A DNA stretch of 64,000 bases from Alginatibacterium sediminis (GTDB lineage: Bacteria; Pseudomonadota; Gammaproteobacteria; Enterobacterales; Celerinatantimonadaceae), in assembly GCF_003610775.1 (NCBI RefSeq), contig NZ_RAQO01000007.1, positions 305 through 64,304 on the forward strand, written 5' to 3'. Position numbers and translations under genes: made by a program. The stretch's first letter is position 1. Every line of letters starts with the position of its first letter. This document shows positions 56,307-64,000 of the stretch, in pieces. The notes beneath the pieces were generated by a model. That model was given only the letters and a program-made list of their open reading frames with translations. It had not been told where the DNA came from and ran no database searches.

Positions 56307-57305
56307 TTATCGAATTTTATTATCACGACCAAAATAGCGGTCTGTTTCAAATTCTTCAATAAGTTCGTGCAAAGTACCAACGCTGCCCTTTGAAACCAAT
56401 TTACACGATATTGCGCTTAGTGCGATCAAGATATCTTTACACTCGATACGCGCTTTGGTCACTTCTCGTGATGCATATCTCAGGATCTGCGCTTGCATAC
56501 GATCGCCCTCATCTATCATATGATTAATAAAGTTCTGAAATACAATATTGGCAAGTTTGTGATTTTCTACAGTGTCGGGCTCAATGACTTCTTTGAGATA
56601 GGTTTTTTCTTCACCTGCTGGGACAAATAGTTGGATCCAATCGTAATAATCTTCATCAAACAAAATGGACTTAACCCGGTTCAAACACTTTTCATCTGCT
56701 ATGACTGTACTTATTCCAATTTTTTCATCACCTTCTGGAGCTTGTAAATCACCGATCAAAACAATCAACGTACCCACTTCACGAAGTAAAGATATGTAAC
56801 CTGAGCCCAATCGATTGTAGGCTTGCGCAATCTCAGAAACATTGGCTTCAAAAACTTGAATGTATTCGCCTTTGGTATCAATAGACATCAACATCGGAAG
56901 CAAAGTGTAGCGTCGCTTTTGGATGATTTCGTAAAACTCTCCAGTACGGCTGCGTATTTTTCCCAGTTGTTGGGTTGAATTTTCCACAAATTCAGAGTCA
57001 TGTTGTAGCGCTCGTATCAAACGACTGAAGTCAACTTCGCCGTCCTCTACCTTGATAAGACGGTCTATTTTTGATTCGAACGCTGTGGACTCGTCGATTA
57101 AACTTGAAAATTCGTTCTCCATTTCGCGCAAAACACTTTGAACCGTTTTCAAACATGTTGAACGCACACGTTGGTCGACACCTTTTTGCGCCTCTTCTTG
57201 TGCTCTTTTTTTCTGACTATATGCCCATGAGACTGCTGTTGCGATAATCGTAATGCTAGTAGCTACATCGAACCCAAACTGGATACTATTTGATATATTG
57301 AACAT
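56307..57305 (-). CDS. Membrane-anchored coiled-coil protein, unknown
   Basis: 332 residues. One N-terminal TM helix (FDVATSITIIATAVSWAY), then a K/E/Q-rich cytoplasmic linker (SQKKRAQEEAQKGVDQRVR) and a long helical body with several charged coiled-coil stretches (SVLREMENEFSSLIDESTAFESKIDRLIK described by its pattern). No enzyme motif recognised. GAGGG is 3-4 nt before the ATG. It stands alone. The layout resembles phage-defence or stress-sensing membrane anchors, but no partner gene is present to support that. Confidence 0.7.
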   Translation of the reverse strand: MFNISNSIQFGFDVATSITIIATAVSWAYSQKKRAQEEAQKGVDQRVRSTCLKTVQSVLREMENEFSSLIDESTAFESKIDRLIKVEDGEVDFSRLIRALQHDSEFVENSTQQLGKIRSRTGEFYEIIQKRRYTLLPMLMSIDTKGEYIQVFEANVSEIAQAYNRLGSGYISLLREVGTLIVLIGDLQAPEGDEKIGISTVIADEKCLNRVKSILFDEDYYDWIQLFVPAGEEKTYLKEVIEPDTVENHKLANIVFQNFINHMIDEGDRMQAQILRYASREVTKARIECKDILIALSAISCKLVSKGSVGTLHELIEEFETDRYFGRDNKIR

Positions 57306-57578
57306 ATTTCCCTCGAATCTAGATTAAACACACCATTTAAGTTGATGCTTGAAGACGTTCTTTTCTAAACATTTCTTGTATAAAAATGGAACCATTCAAT
57401 ACATTTTTTTGTTGAAAAAACAATCTGTTCCATGACAAAAAGCTAGTCTTTGGTGAGTCGCACTCCTTGTATTCGAAGAGTAACTAATACCCATGGCAAT
57501 TAGAAGCGACTAAATTAGTCAGAATATGCGCAAACTATTTCATTTTATGACTTTCACTAGCCGTAAATAGAACGCTGA
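57306..57578. other. Intergenic region upstream of the membrane-anchored protein gene
   Basis: AT-rich leader of the gene to its left, with no clear promoter pair and no gene. Confidence 0.35.
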
Positions 57579-57740
57579 GGCTCGTTAACGCGCGAAGATT
57601 GCAAAGAAATTAAAAAAGCTTTTCCAGACATTTATGCGAAGAATTTATTTGATGAAGGAGAGTTTATCGTAATCGATCTTCAGCTTAGATTTATACAGGG
57701 TAAAATTTGCCAAACTAGGTTTGATGCCAACGTAGGCTGA
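57579..57740 (+). pseudogene. 3' remnant of an unknown protein gene
   Basis: An open frame of 53 codons ending in TGA with normal-looking coding composition (EDCKEIKKAFPDIYAKNLF... ending FDANVG) but no in-frame start codon with a ribosome site; an in-frame stop lies just upstream. It ends 5 bp before a strong hairpin, as a real gene would. Probably the last third of a decayed gene; family unknown. Confidence 0.4.
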
Positions 57741-57745
57741 ATACA

Positions 57746-57782
57746 AAAGCGCGATAACTGGGGTAACCAACTATCGCGCTTT
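57746..57782. terminator. Bidirectional terminator-like hairpin
   Basis: A perfect 11-bp stem AAAGCGCGATA/TATCGCGCTTT with a 15-nt loop, 30 bp past the stop of the porin gene (minus strand) and 5 bp past the gene remnant (plus strand). Confidence 0.7.
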
Positions 57783-57811
57783 GACTTAAGAATCACACCT
57801 TTGTTATCGGC

Positions 57812-58501
57812 TTAAAAAACCCAGGTCACACCAAAACGCCAACGTTTTTCTTCTGTAACATCGGGGGCACTAGCAGTACCTTTGTTGATGTTATCTAACA
57901 ACTGAAATTCTAGGTACGGAGACCATGTTTCAAAGCCTGTGTATTTGGCTTGGAAGGTATGTTCCCACTTGTTGTCTTTCAAACTGCCATCGTTTTTAAA
58001 ACTGACGTCATCGCGAGCGATGTAGGCTGGGTTATATTCAAGGCTAACGGCCTCAAAAGCATAACCAAACCAAGCATCAAACTGATTGGTATTGTTAGCA
58101 TCACCCGTAGCGCTTTGATAACGATAGCGCCCTGCAATGTAGTAAGGACCCGGTGACCACGTTAGTTTCAGATAAGGGCGGTACTCTACATGATCACGCC
58201 CAGCCCAATAGACGAAACCAGGACTCCAAGTTAAATTATTAGCGGATTTATAGTTGTAGTTAACCTCGGTTTCAAACGCGCTAACACTTTGGGTTTTATC
58301 CGAAAATAAATCTTTACCATGACCTTGAGTCCCCTCAAGATGAACTTGCCATGCATCGGCAAAATCTAAACCAGCTCGGGCGCGATGTTCCCATTGCTTA
58401 GCTTCGGTTGCGTAGGCACCACGCAAATCCAAGTAAGCAGCTTGCGAGCTAAAAGCGGCAGCGAGTATCGGTGTAATTAGAACGTACTTTAGTGCTTTCA
58501 T
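57812..58501 (-). CDS. KdgM-like oligosaccharide porin
   Basis: A 229-residue outer-membrane beta-barrel of the KdgM/NanC type: signal peptide ending SSQAA (about residue 20), mature start YLDLRGAYATEAKQWEHRAR like the first KdgM strands, alternating aromatic strands, and the C-terminal WRFGVTWVF ending in Phe. KdgM porins take up acidic oligosaccharides (oligogalacturonate, sialic acid); the substrate here is unknown and no sugar-utilisation genes are adjacent. ATG 58501 has GGAG 6 nt upstream and is preferred over 58531. Confidence 0.8.
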   Translation of the reverse strand: MKALKYVLITPILAAAFSSQAAYLDLRGAYATEAKQWEHRARAGLDFADAWQVHLEGTQGHGKDLFSDKTQSVSAFETEVNYNYKSANNLTWSPGFVYWAGRDHVEYRPYLKLTWSPGPYYIAGRYRYQSATGDANNTNQFDAWFGYAFEAVSLEYNPAYIARDDVSFKNDGSLKDNKWEHTFQAKYTGFETWSPYLEFQLLDNINKGTASAPDVTEEKRWRFGVTWVF

Positions 58502-58645
58502 TTTGAACTCCATCTCTTTGCATACAATCAAATAATGATGTCTGAACCTTCTTAAACAGGTGCTTTGACATCAAAATCCAGTCTCAATTTTTAGCATAGG
58601 CAGTATATTAGGAAGTTGCAAAATACTTAACAAAAACAATACAGT

Positions 58646-59284
58646 CTAACTGTAAACTTCATGCTTAAATTGGCGGAGATAGGATTGCATATATTGGGTA
58701 CGCGCTTTCGCTTCATTACGGCCTGAAACAGTATTCATCGTAGACTCCAAGTTTAGCAACTTGGTAAAAAAGTGATCTAGGGTAAATCTCGAGTCATCTG
58801 GATTTCTGTCTTCACAAAACGGATCGTTAACACTATATAGAGGCCGGTCTAACGCAGCGCTTACTTGAATGCAACGCGCAATACCCACCGCCCCTAGGGC
58901 ATCAAGTCGATCAGCATCTTGCACAATTTGTGCTTCTAATGATTGTGGAGTTACTGCAGCACTATAGCTATGAGCGACAATTGCATGATGTATTTCAGCA
59001 ATATATTGCTGTGGATAATCCAGGGTAATCAAGAATTGCTGGGCTTTTTTAGCAGCGATCAACGAGCTGTTACGCCGCTGAGGGTGATCTTTAGGGTAAG
59101 AGAAGCAATCATGAAGGTAAGCAGCTGGCATAACCACAGCCCAATTGGCTTTTTCAGTTTCACAAAGCTTTCTAGCACTGGCCACAACCCGCCGTACATG
59201 ATTTAGGTCATGGGCTAGGTCTTGGGTCATTTCTTGCGCTATAAAACCTAATATTTGTTCTTCATGCTTATCAATATCTTGCAC
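58646..59284 (-). CDS. HD-domain phosphohydrolase
   Basis: A 212-residue HD-superfamily protein. Metal ligands: His in AHDLNHVRRVV, the HD pair in AAYLHDCFSYP, and later VQDADRLDALGAVGIAR with the distal Asp. Resembles the YedJ group, whose substrates are not well defined (nucleotides or phosphomonoesters). Start is GTG at 59284, without an obvious ribosome site. Confidence 0.85.
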   Translation of the reverse strand: MQDIDKHEEQILGFIAQEMTQDLAHDLNHVRRVVASARKLCETEKANWAVVMPAAYLHDCFSYPKDHPQRRNSSLIAAKKAQQFLITLDYPQQYIAEIHHAIVAHSYSAAVTPQSLEAQIVQDADRLDALGAVGIARCIQVSAALDRPLYSVNDPFCEDRNPDDSRFTLDHFFTKLLNLESTMNTVSGRNEAKARTQYMQSYLRQFKHEVYS

Positions 59285-59606
59285 AGGAAACTACTCAGTA
59301 AACGCGTATTCTGAATTCAATTTACACTGGCATGCCACAATAATCTATCGCTGTACAAGGCTAAAACTCTCGGCTTTTGAGCGAAAACTCTAATACCTAA
59401 AAATGGTAATTAATTTCAAAAATAGCTATACATCTGCCGATATAACCAGTACATTACCCGCAGCTAGAAAGAAGTCTCCAATTTATATGCTACATTTCGC
59501 TGTCTTATTCGTAATACCTCGTCCTGCAGTTTTTAAGTTTAAGTCTACATTTTTAAGCGATTCAAGCCTCTCGGGGCACAACTAAAAATTATACAGGATA
59601 TTTATT
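59285..59606. other. Upstream region and leader of the cold-shock gene
   Basis: About 320 bp between divergent genes. cspA-type genes usually have a long structured 5' leader, and the T/A-rich stretch 59510-59606 is consistent with that. No firm promoter or cold-box could be identified. Confidence 0.4.
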
Positions 59607-59816
59607 ATGTCTAACACAGTTAAAGGAACCGTTAAATGGTTCAACGAATCTAAAGGTTTTGGTTTCATCGAGCAACAGTCTGGTCCAGACGTATTCGCTC
59701 ATTTCAGCGCAATCGTTAGCGATGGCTTCAAAACTTTGGCTGAAGGCCAAGCAGTAGAATTCACAGTAACTGACGGCCAAAAAGGTCCTCAAGCTGAGAA
59801 CATTCGCCCTGTTTAA
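59607..59816 (+). CDS. CspA-family cold-shock protein
   Basis: A 69-residue single-domain OB-fold RNA/ssDNA chaperone. RNP1 is KGFGFI (16-21), RNP2 is VFAHF (29-33); [11 protein letters not shown] at the start is the family signature. AGGA lies about 12 nt upstream of the ATG. Ends at a UUCG-loop terminator. Could be a cold-induced or a constitutive Csp (CspC/E-like); sequence alone does not decide. Confidence 0.96.
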   Translation: MSNTVKGTVKWFNESKGFGFIEQQSGPDVFAHFSAIVSDGFKTLAEGQAVEFTVTDGQKGPQAENIRPV

Positions 59817-59835
59817 TTGCGAATAATTCTATTGA

Positions 59836-59865
59836 AAAGCAAATCTTCGGATTTGCTTTTTTTTT
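59836..59865 (+). terminator. Intrinsic terminator of the cold-shock gene
   Basis: A perfect stem AAAGCAAATC/GATTTGCTTT with a TTCG tetraloop and a run of T, 20 bp after the stop. Textbook terminator. Confidence 0.96.
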
Positions 59866-59950
59866 GCCTCTGATTTCCCAAATTTGATTGCAAAAAACTT
59901 ACTGCCTGCTCAAAACAATTCTCAAGTCCCGTAATAAACCAGCTTAACCT

Positions 59951-60625
59951 TCAAGCTCCGAACTTTAGCTCTGCCTGCCCTTCTTGCCACAAGGGATATT
60001 TAGCCATCACTTTGGTAAACATCGGGCTCTGTAAATAGTTGCTGAGCCACAATCGCAGCTTTGGATACGCTGACTGCAAATACCACTGGCGCTCTACCCT
60101 TGCAAACTGGCGTATGAACGGGAGCACGGCGATATCAACTAAGCTTTCAGAATCTGACACAATATAAGCATGCTCATTTAAGCGCGTCTCTATTAACTGT
60201 AGGTATGGCTCGCATGCACTTCTACATTCAACGACATTCGGCTCTCGGTAACGTTTGGCACATTTGTAGTGATCAAGTACAGATTTAAACTCGGTATCGA
60301 ATACGCGTATAAAATCCAACATTTCAGCCAAACGACTTGGGTGATCTTGTTGAAGTAAATTGCTTGGGTCACTTTGCTCCAGCGCCCACAACATGACATC
60401 TAAGCTTTCATCAATAACCTTACCATTGGCTAATACCAGAATCGGTACGGTTGCTTTCGCTGACGCAGCTAACATGGCTTGGGGTTTATCGCTTAACACA
60501 ACATCTCGTAACACCACACTCTGCTTGGCTTTAAATACAGCAATTCGCGCTCGCATCGCATAGGGGCAGTTGCGTAGTGAATACAAAATGGGCTTGGTAT
60601 TAGTAATAGTGTTGGTCAGTTCCAT
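59951..60625 (-). CDS. Glutathione S-transferase family protein
   Basis: 224 residues. The thioredoxin-like N-terminal domain reads LYSLRNCPYAMRARIAVF (a CPYAMRAR motif with the active Cys), then ATVPILVLANGKVIDESLDVMLWAL with the cis-Pro and ES glutathione contact; the helical C-terminal domain carries SLVDIAVLPFIRQFARVE. The Cys-containing active site is typical of omega-like or glutaredoxin-2-type GSTs. Substrate unknown. Confidence 0.9.
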   Translation of the reverse strand: MELTNTITNTKPILYSLRNCPYAMRARIAVFKAKQSVVLRDVVLSDKPQAMLAASAKATVPILVLANGKVIDESLDVMLWALEQSDPSNLLQQDHPSRLAEMLDFIRVFDTEFKSVLDHYKCAKRYREPNVVECRSACEPYLQLIETRLNEHAYIVSDSESLVDIAVLPFIRQFARVERQWYLQSAYPKLRLWLSNYLQSPMFTKVMAKYPLWQEGQAELKFGA

Positions 60626-60661
60626 GCTTATTTGTAGCCCTATTTACGTGATAAGAAATGG

Positions 60662-60827
60662 TAATACCATTCCGATTAATTTGTTGGTCTTTATTAGTCG
60701 TATCTAGAATTGCTTAGTTCAAGGAAAAAATCGCAGTTACTCGTTGACCTAATGACACCGCTTTTGACGCTGATATAAGTGATTGTAGTCGGCTAGACTG
60801 ACTAAATAATTATTGGGATTGGTATAA
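60662..60827. mobile_element. MITE-like repeat, complete copy
   Basis: 166 bp with imperfect terminal inverted repeats (TAATACCATTCCGATTAAT and the complement-like AATTATTGGGATTGGTATA, about 14 of 18 pairs). Contains no gene. A second copy is at 63321-63475, on the other side of the U32 gene, in direct orientation. Confidence 0.6.
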
Positions 60828-60909
60828 TCAACTTTAGCGGTATTCATCTGCTTAATATATGCGTAAAATCGCTGCTTTAAAAAATAACAGCCTAAATTGT
60901 GGGCACTAA

Positions 60910-63255
60910 GTGAAAATGACTAGCAAAATTGAACTATTAGCGCCAGGTGGCGACATCGAAGCGATTAAAGCTGCAATCATCGCCGGAGCTGACGCGGTCT
61001 ACTGCGGCTTAGATACCTTTAACGCCCGAAATCGCGCGTCTAACATTTCATTTGACGAACTAGTCGGTGTGATACAGCTGGCACACAATTTTGACTGCAA
61101 AATTTTCCTGACCTTAAACATCATTATATTGGAAAGTGAGTTTAAGTCGCTGGCAAAGCTGTTAAGCAAGCTAGCCAATACCACACTTGATGGCGTAATT
61201 GTTCAAGACATAGGGCTACTCTATGTGCTTAGAACTTACTTCCCAAGCTTAGATATTCATGCTTCTACTCAACTAACAACTCATAATGTAGGACAAGTTC
61301 CTTTCCTTAAAAAACTTGGGGCATCTCGGGTTAACCTGTCGCGCGAATTGAATCTTCGAGAAATCACAGCGATGACAGCGGTTGGGCACCAACACGATGT
61401 GTTGACCGAAGTATTTGTGCATGGCTCTTTATGTGTGGCTTTCTCGGGACTTTGTTATTCAACTTCAGCTAGTGCCGGAAATTCTGGCAATCGAGGCCGC
61501 TGCAGCCAAGCCTGTCGCGAAGAATACGAAACCACGCCATCGGGCAATAATTTCCCGCTAAACCTCAAAGACAACTCTGCCTTTTTCGACTTGCCCGCAT
61601 TAATTGATGCTGGTGTTCACAGTTTCAAAGTTGAAGGGCGAATCAAAGGGGCTAGCTATGTGCATACTGTTATTGATAGCTTCCGTAAGCAGATTGACGG
61701 CTTTGTTGAAACCGGAGAATTGCTTGAAGATGGAGAGCGCCTCTATAAAGTCTTTAATCGTGATTTGTCTAACGCGTTTTTGCGCGGTGACCTTAACCAA
61801 TCCATGTTTATTGAGAACCCCCGTGATAATTCCAAATATCACGCCTTAGCCAAAAACGAAGCGATATCGGTGGTACAGATCCACCAGGTAGAGCAAAATC
61901 TACAAGCCGAAAAACAAGCTATTAACGCCACCGTCTTCGACAAAATTAAACCGCTGAGTATAGAAAAACGCCACTTGAGTTTATCGTTTAAAGGACAGGC
62001 TGGGGAACCACTAACACTTTTAGCCACAAGCTTAGACTTTGCCAACGGTCGTAACCAGCCCACGGAGCAGTCCTTTACGCTTCAATCACAAAGCAAGTTG
62101 CAAGAAAGCGACAAAAACTGCATTGATAAAAGCGCTGTTGAAAAGCGCTTCAAAAGCTTTAACAACGCCCATTTTCAACTCACAAACCTTGATCTAAAGG
62201 ATTTGCCCGAGGGACTCAGCTTAGCCTTTAGTCAACTGACCAACTTAAAAAACGAGCTACATTCACTACTTAATGCAAATACGCCGCTTCAAGCCGAAGT
62301 TAAACTTCCTAAGCTGGTTCGCCACCCTAAGCCAAGCGATCGCGACACCAATAGTGCCCAAGAAAAAACCAAAGCCAAACTCTCGATTTTGATTTGCGAT
62401 GAAACCGACATCGATCTCAACACGCTTACCGATGCCGATATTTACTTTAAGCTCCCAGATGCTTATAAGCGTGGTTGTACCAAATACGTCGGTTTTCTTA
62501 AGCAAAACCCTCGACTTATCCCTTGGTTTCCAGCGGTATTGATTGGCAAAGACTTCGATGTTGCGCTTACTATTTTGGAGCAAGTGAAGCCCAAACTAAT
62601 TGTCACCAATAACACCGGTATCGCGCATCGCGCCTTTGAACTTGGCATCGCTTGGATTGCGGGTCCGTTTTTGAACACCACCAACTCGTATGCTTTGTTG
62701 GCTTTAAAAGAAGCTTTTGATTGTGCGGGCGCATTTATCTCCAATGAGATTAACTATTTACAAATGCGCGCTATTGCACGGCCTGAAAACTTCAAATTGT
62801 TCTATAGCGTGTATCACCCCATTTTGCTAATGACTAGTCGCCAGTGTTTTTTCCAGCAGAGTGTCGGTTGCGACAAACCACGTATTGATAATGGCTGCAT
62901 GTTGTCATGCGATAAATCAACCAGCATAACCAACCTTAAAGGCATGTCCTTTGCTATTGATAAGCAAAAAGCGGGCTACCCTAGTATTTACAACAACGAT
63001 CAATTCTTGAATATGGAGATCATTAACCAGTTATCTGAGTTGTATGACGGCTTTATGATTGATTTGACCAACATTGGAGCTGGAGACAAAGTCACACCGG
63101 ATAAAGCTCAGCTGATTCGACAATTTGAGTTGCTGCTCCAATCAGATACAGACGCGGGCGACGCTAAGCTTTCAGATACTCAGCAAGCACTTCAACATAG
63201 CATCAGCGCTATGGTTACCGATGCAACCAATGACCAATACCATAAGGGTTTGTAA
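60910..63255 (+). CDS. U32-family protein (RlhA/TrhP-like RNA hydroxylation type)
   Basis: A 781-residue U32 'peptidase', a family now known largely for prephenate-dependent RNA hydroxylation (RlhA on 23S rRNA, TrhP on tRNA). N-terminal barrel: IELLAPGGDIEAIKAAIIAGADAVYCGL. The probable Fe-S cysteines are in FVHGSLCVAFSGLCYS and RGRCSQACREEYE. KDNSAFFDLPALIDAGVHSFKVEGR is the family block. The C-terminal half (SRQCFFQQSVGC, CMLSCDKSTS) adds further cysteines. Which RNA it modifies is unknown. Start GTG 60910 or ATG 60916. Confidence 0.85.
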   Translation: MKMTSKIELLAPGGDIEAIKAAIIAGADAVYCGLDTFNARNRASNISFDELVGVIQLAHNFDCKIFLTLNIIILESEFKSLAKLLSKLANTTLDGVIVQDIGLLYVLRTYFPSLDIHASTQLTTHNVGQVPFLKKLGASRVNLSRELNLREITAMTAVGHQHDVLTEVFVHGSLCVAFSGLCYSTSASAGNSGNRGRCSQACREEYETTPSGNNFPLNLKDNSAFFDLPALIDAGVHSFKVEGRIKGASYVHTVIDSFRKQIDGFVETGELLEDGERLYKVFNRDLSNAFLRGDLNQSMFIENPRDNSKYHALAKNEAISVVQIHQVEQNLQAEKQAINATVFDKIKPLSIEKRHLSLSFKGQAGEPLTLLATSLDFANGRNQPTEQSFTLQSQSKLQESDKNCIDKSAVEKRFKSFNNAHFQLTNLDLKDLPEGLSLAFSQLTNLKNELHSLLNANTPLQAEVKLPKLVRHPKPSDRDTNSAQEKTKAKLSILICDETDIDLNTLTDADIYFKLPDAYKRGCTKYVGFLKQNPRLIPWFPAVLIGKDFDVALTILEQVKPKLIVTNNTGIAHRAFELGIAWIAGPFLNTTNSYALLALKEAFDCAGAFISNEINYLQMRAIARPENFKLFYSVYHPILLMTSRQCFFQQSVGCDKPRIDNGCMLSCDKSTSITNLKGMSFAIDKQKAGYPSIYNNDQFLNMEIINQLSELYDGFMIDLTNIGAGDKVTPDKAQLIRQFELLLQSDTDAGDAKLSDTQQALQHSISAMVTDATNDQYHKGL

Positions 63256-63320
63256 GCCTAACTAAGTACAATTTTGGCAACCTTTTAAGCGCAGTAATTT
63301 ACTGCGCTTTTATTAAGGAC

Positions 63321-63475
63321 TTATACCATTGCTATTGATTTGTTGATCTTTATTAGTTGTATAAAGAATTGCGAAGGCCAAGGAAAAAATCGCAGTTATT
63401 CGTTGACCTAATGACACCACCTTTGACGCTGATATAGATGATTGTCGTTGGCTAGGCTGACGAAATAAGGTATTA
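63321..63475. mobile_element. MITE-like repeat, second copy with shortened right end
   Basis: 155 bp closely matching 60662-60827 (shared blocks AAGGAAAAAATCGCAGTTA and TCGTTGACCTAATGACACC) but lacking about 11 bp next to the right terminal repeat. Its last bases contain the stop codon of the DUF1349 gene on the minus strand. Confidence 0.6.
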
Positions 63476-64000
63476 ACTGCCATGCGCTTGCCACACGCAC
63501 TCAGCTAAGGTCATATCGGAAAAGCATGCTTCAAATGAGCTTTGCGAAGGACTACAAGCGTAAACACCAAAGCTTACCGCTCGCTTAGTTGCTAAGGGTG
63601 GATTAGCTTTTCCCATCTCAGCGGTGGTCTTACCTAAACGATGCAAATGGAAAACTCGCATTTGCTTAAATACGATGCCATCTAAAGAAGACTCAACTAG
63701 AAAGTCCGGCCCTCTGCGGCTTAAGCGATACCAGATAGAGCGTGGTAGCGCGATATCAACAGTTGCCCAATCTGAATAGCCCAAGTTAGTGACAACACTA
63801 CCGAGGCGCGAGTAGCGTTGATTTTCAAACTCAATTGATGCTTTAAACCAATTTTCGCTGTCTAAATAGATAATCAGTCCACATTGGTCAAACTGAGACT
63901 GATAGTCAAAGCTAACCTTGGCCGTGAAGGTAAAATTTCGGTTCGAATCCAGCAGCAATGCTGGCGCATTGTCATTTTTGAAACCATAGTAAGAACGTTG
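63473..64000 (-). CDS. DUF1349 family protein, 5' end outside the window
   Basis: An open frame from the window edge to a TAA at 63473. Visible product: RSYYGFKNDNAPALLLD..., then DQCGLIIYLDSENWFKASIEFEN, typical of DUF1349 (concanavalin-like beta sandwich, also seen in 'regulation of enolase protein 1' homologues): a Tyr-Gly start, DQxGL, and the WFKAxxEF strand. Function unknown. A TTG at 63958 would give 161 residues, but the matching sequence upstream shows the true start lies beyond 64000. Confidence 0.85.
   Translation of the reverse strand, partial: QRSYYGFKNDNAPALLLDSNRNFTFTAKVSFDYQSQFDQCGLIIYLDSENWFKASIEFENQRYSRLGSVVTNLGYSDWATVDIALPRSIWYRLSRRGPDFLVESSLDGIVFKQMRVFHLHRLGKTTAEMGKANPPLATKRAVSFGVYACSPSQSSFEACFSDMTLAECVWQAHGS

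Noticed and set aside
59420-59460. GCCGATAT upstream of cspA resembling a sigma-28 -10 box
   Set aside because: The matching -35 (TAAA) is absent, and flagellar control of a cold-shock gene is implausible.

Overview
The window reads as chromosome of a marine-type gammaproteobacterium (Alteromonadales/Oceanospirillales-like). This rests on gene order and protein content, not on a database search. The left part keeps the enterobacterial order tRNA-Asp, dnaQ, rnhA, yafS, gloB, mltD, and further on purL, mltF and tadA. Base composition looks moderate (low-to-mid 40s % GC by eye). MCP genes with sigma-28-like promoters point to a flagellated cell, and PEP-CTERM proteins with sigma-54-like promoters point to an exosortase system elsewhere in the genome.

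Region by region. 1-7100: four identical tandem tRNA-Asp genes with a clear sigma-70 promoter and terminator, a TIGR03503-like envelope protein, and the dnaQ/rnhA/yafS/gloB/mltD/DUF1439 block. 7500-11140: two tandem paralogous cache-domain chemoreceptors. 11200-23700: a YciI-like gene, purL, mltF and tadA, with mltF and tadA separated by an inserted set: a 40-residue basic protein behind a PHO-box-like promoter, an unknown 152-residue protein, a DUF4442 hotdog protein and a divergent LysR/TSUP pair. A third chemoreceptor follows. 24380-26230: three same-strand genes (GNAT, a small secreted protein, a LysE exporter), each bounded by attC-like imperfect palindromes, i.e. an integron-type cassette cluster with no integrase in view. 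27500-29250: a REP-associated tyrosine transposase (RAYT) with an array of its repeats and a duplicated 3' end. 29360-44520: mostly single metabolic, detoxification and transport genes on the minus strand (PagL-like, GNATs, GSTs, MetY, a DAGK-like/DUF389 fusion, GFA, SMP-30, PpnP, aldo/keto reductase, LysE, racemase, methyltransferases), then a membrane protein and an M20 peptidase. 44600-50970: a DUF3299 protein, an internally deleted RAYT element, an AhpD-like protein, a PEP-CTERM-like protein, an NAD(P)-binding oxidoreductase, a Crp-like regulator and a DUF2986 protein. 51090-54200: glutathione-dependent formaldehyde detoxification (fghA, adhC) divergent from a LysR regulator, with strong palindromes between them. 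54560-64000: a second PEP-CTERM protein, a DJ-1/PfpI protein, an unknown membrane-anchored protein, a KdgM-like porin, an HD hydrolase, a cold-shock protein, a GST, a U32-family protein flanked by two copies of a MITE-like repeat, and a DUF1349 gene cut by the window edge.

No single large new operon stands out. The most interesting signals are the integrase-less cassette cluster, the two PEP-CTERM genes sharing sigma-54-type promoters, the PHO-box-driven miniature basic protein, the active-looking RAYT with its decayed derivative, and the kinase-like/DUF389 fusion.
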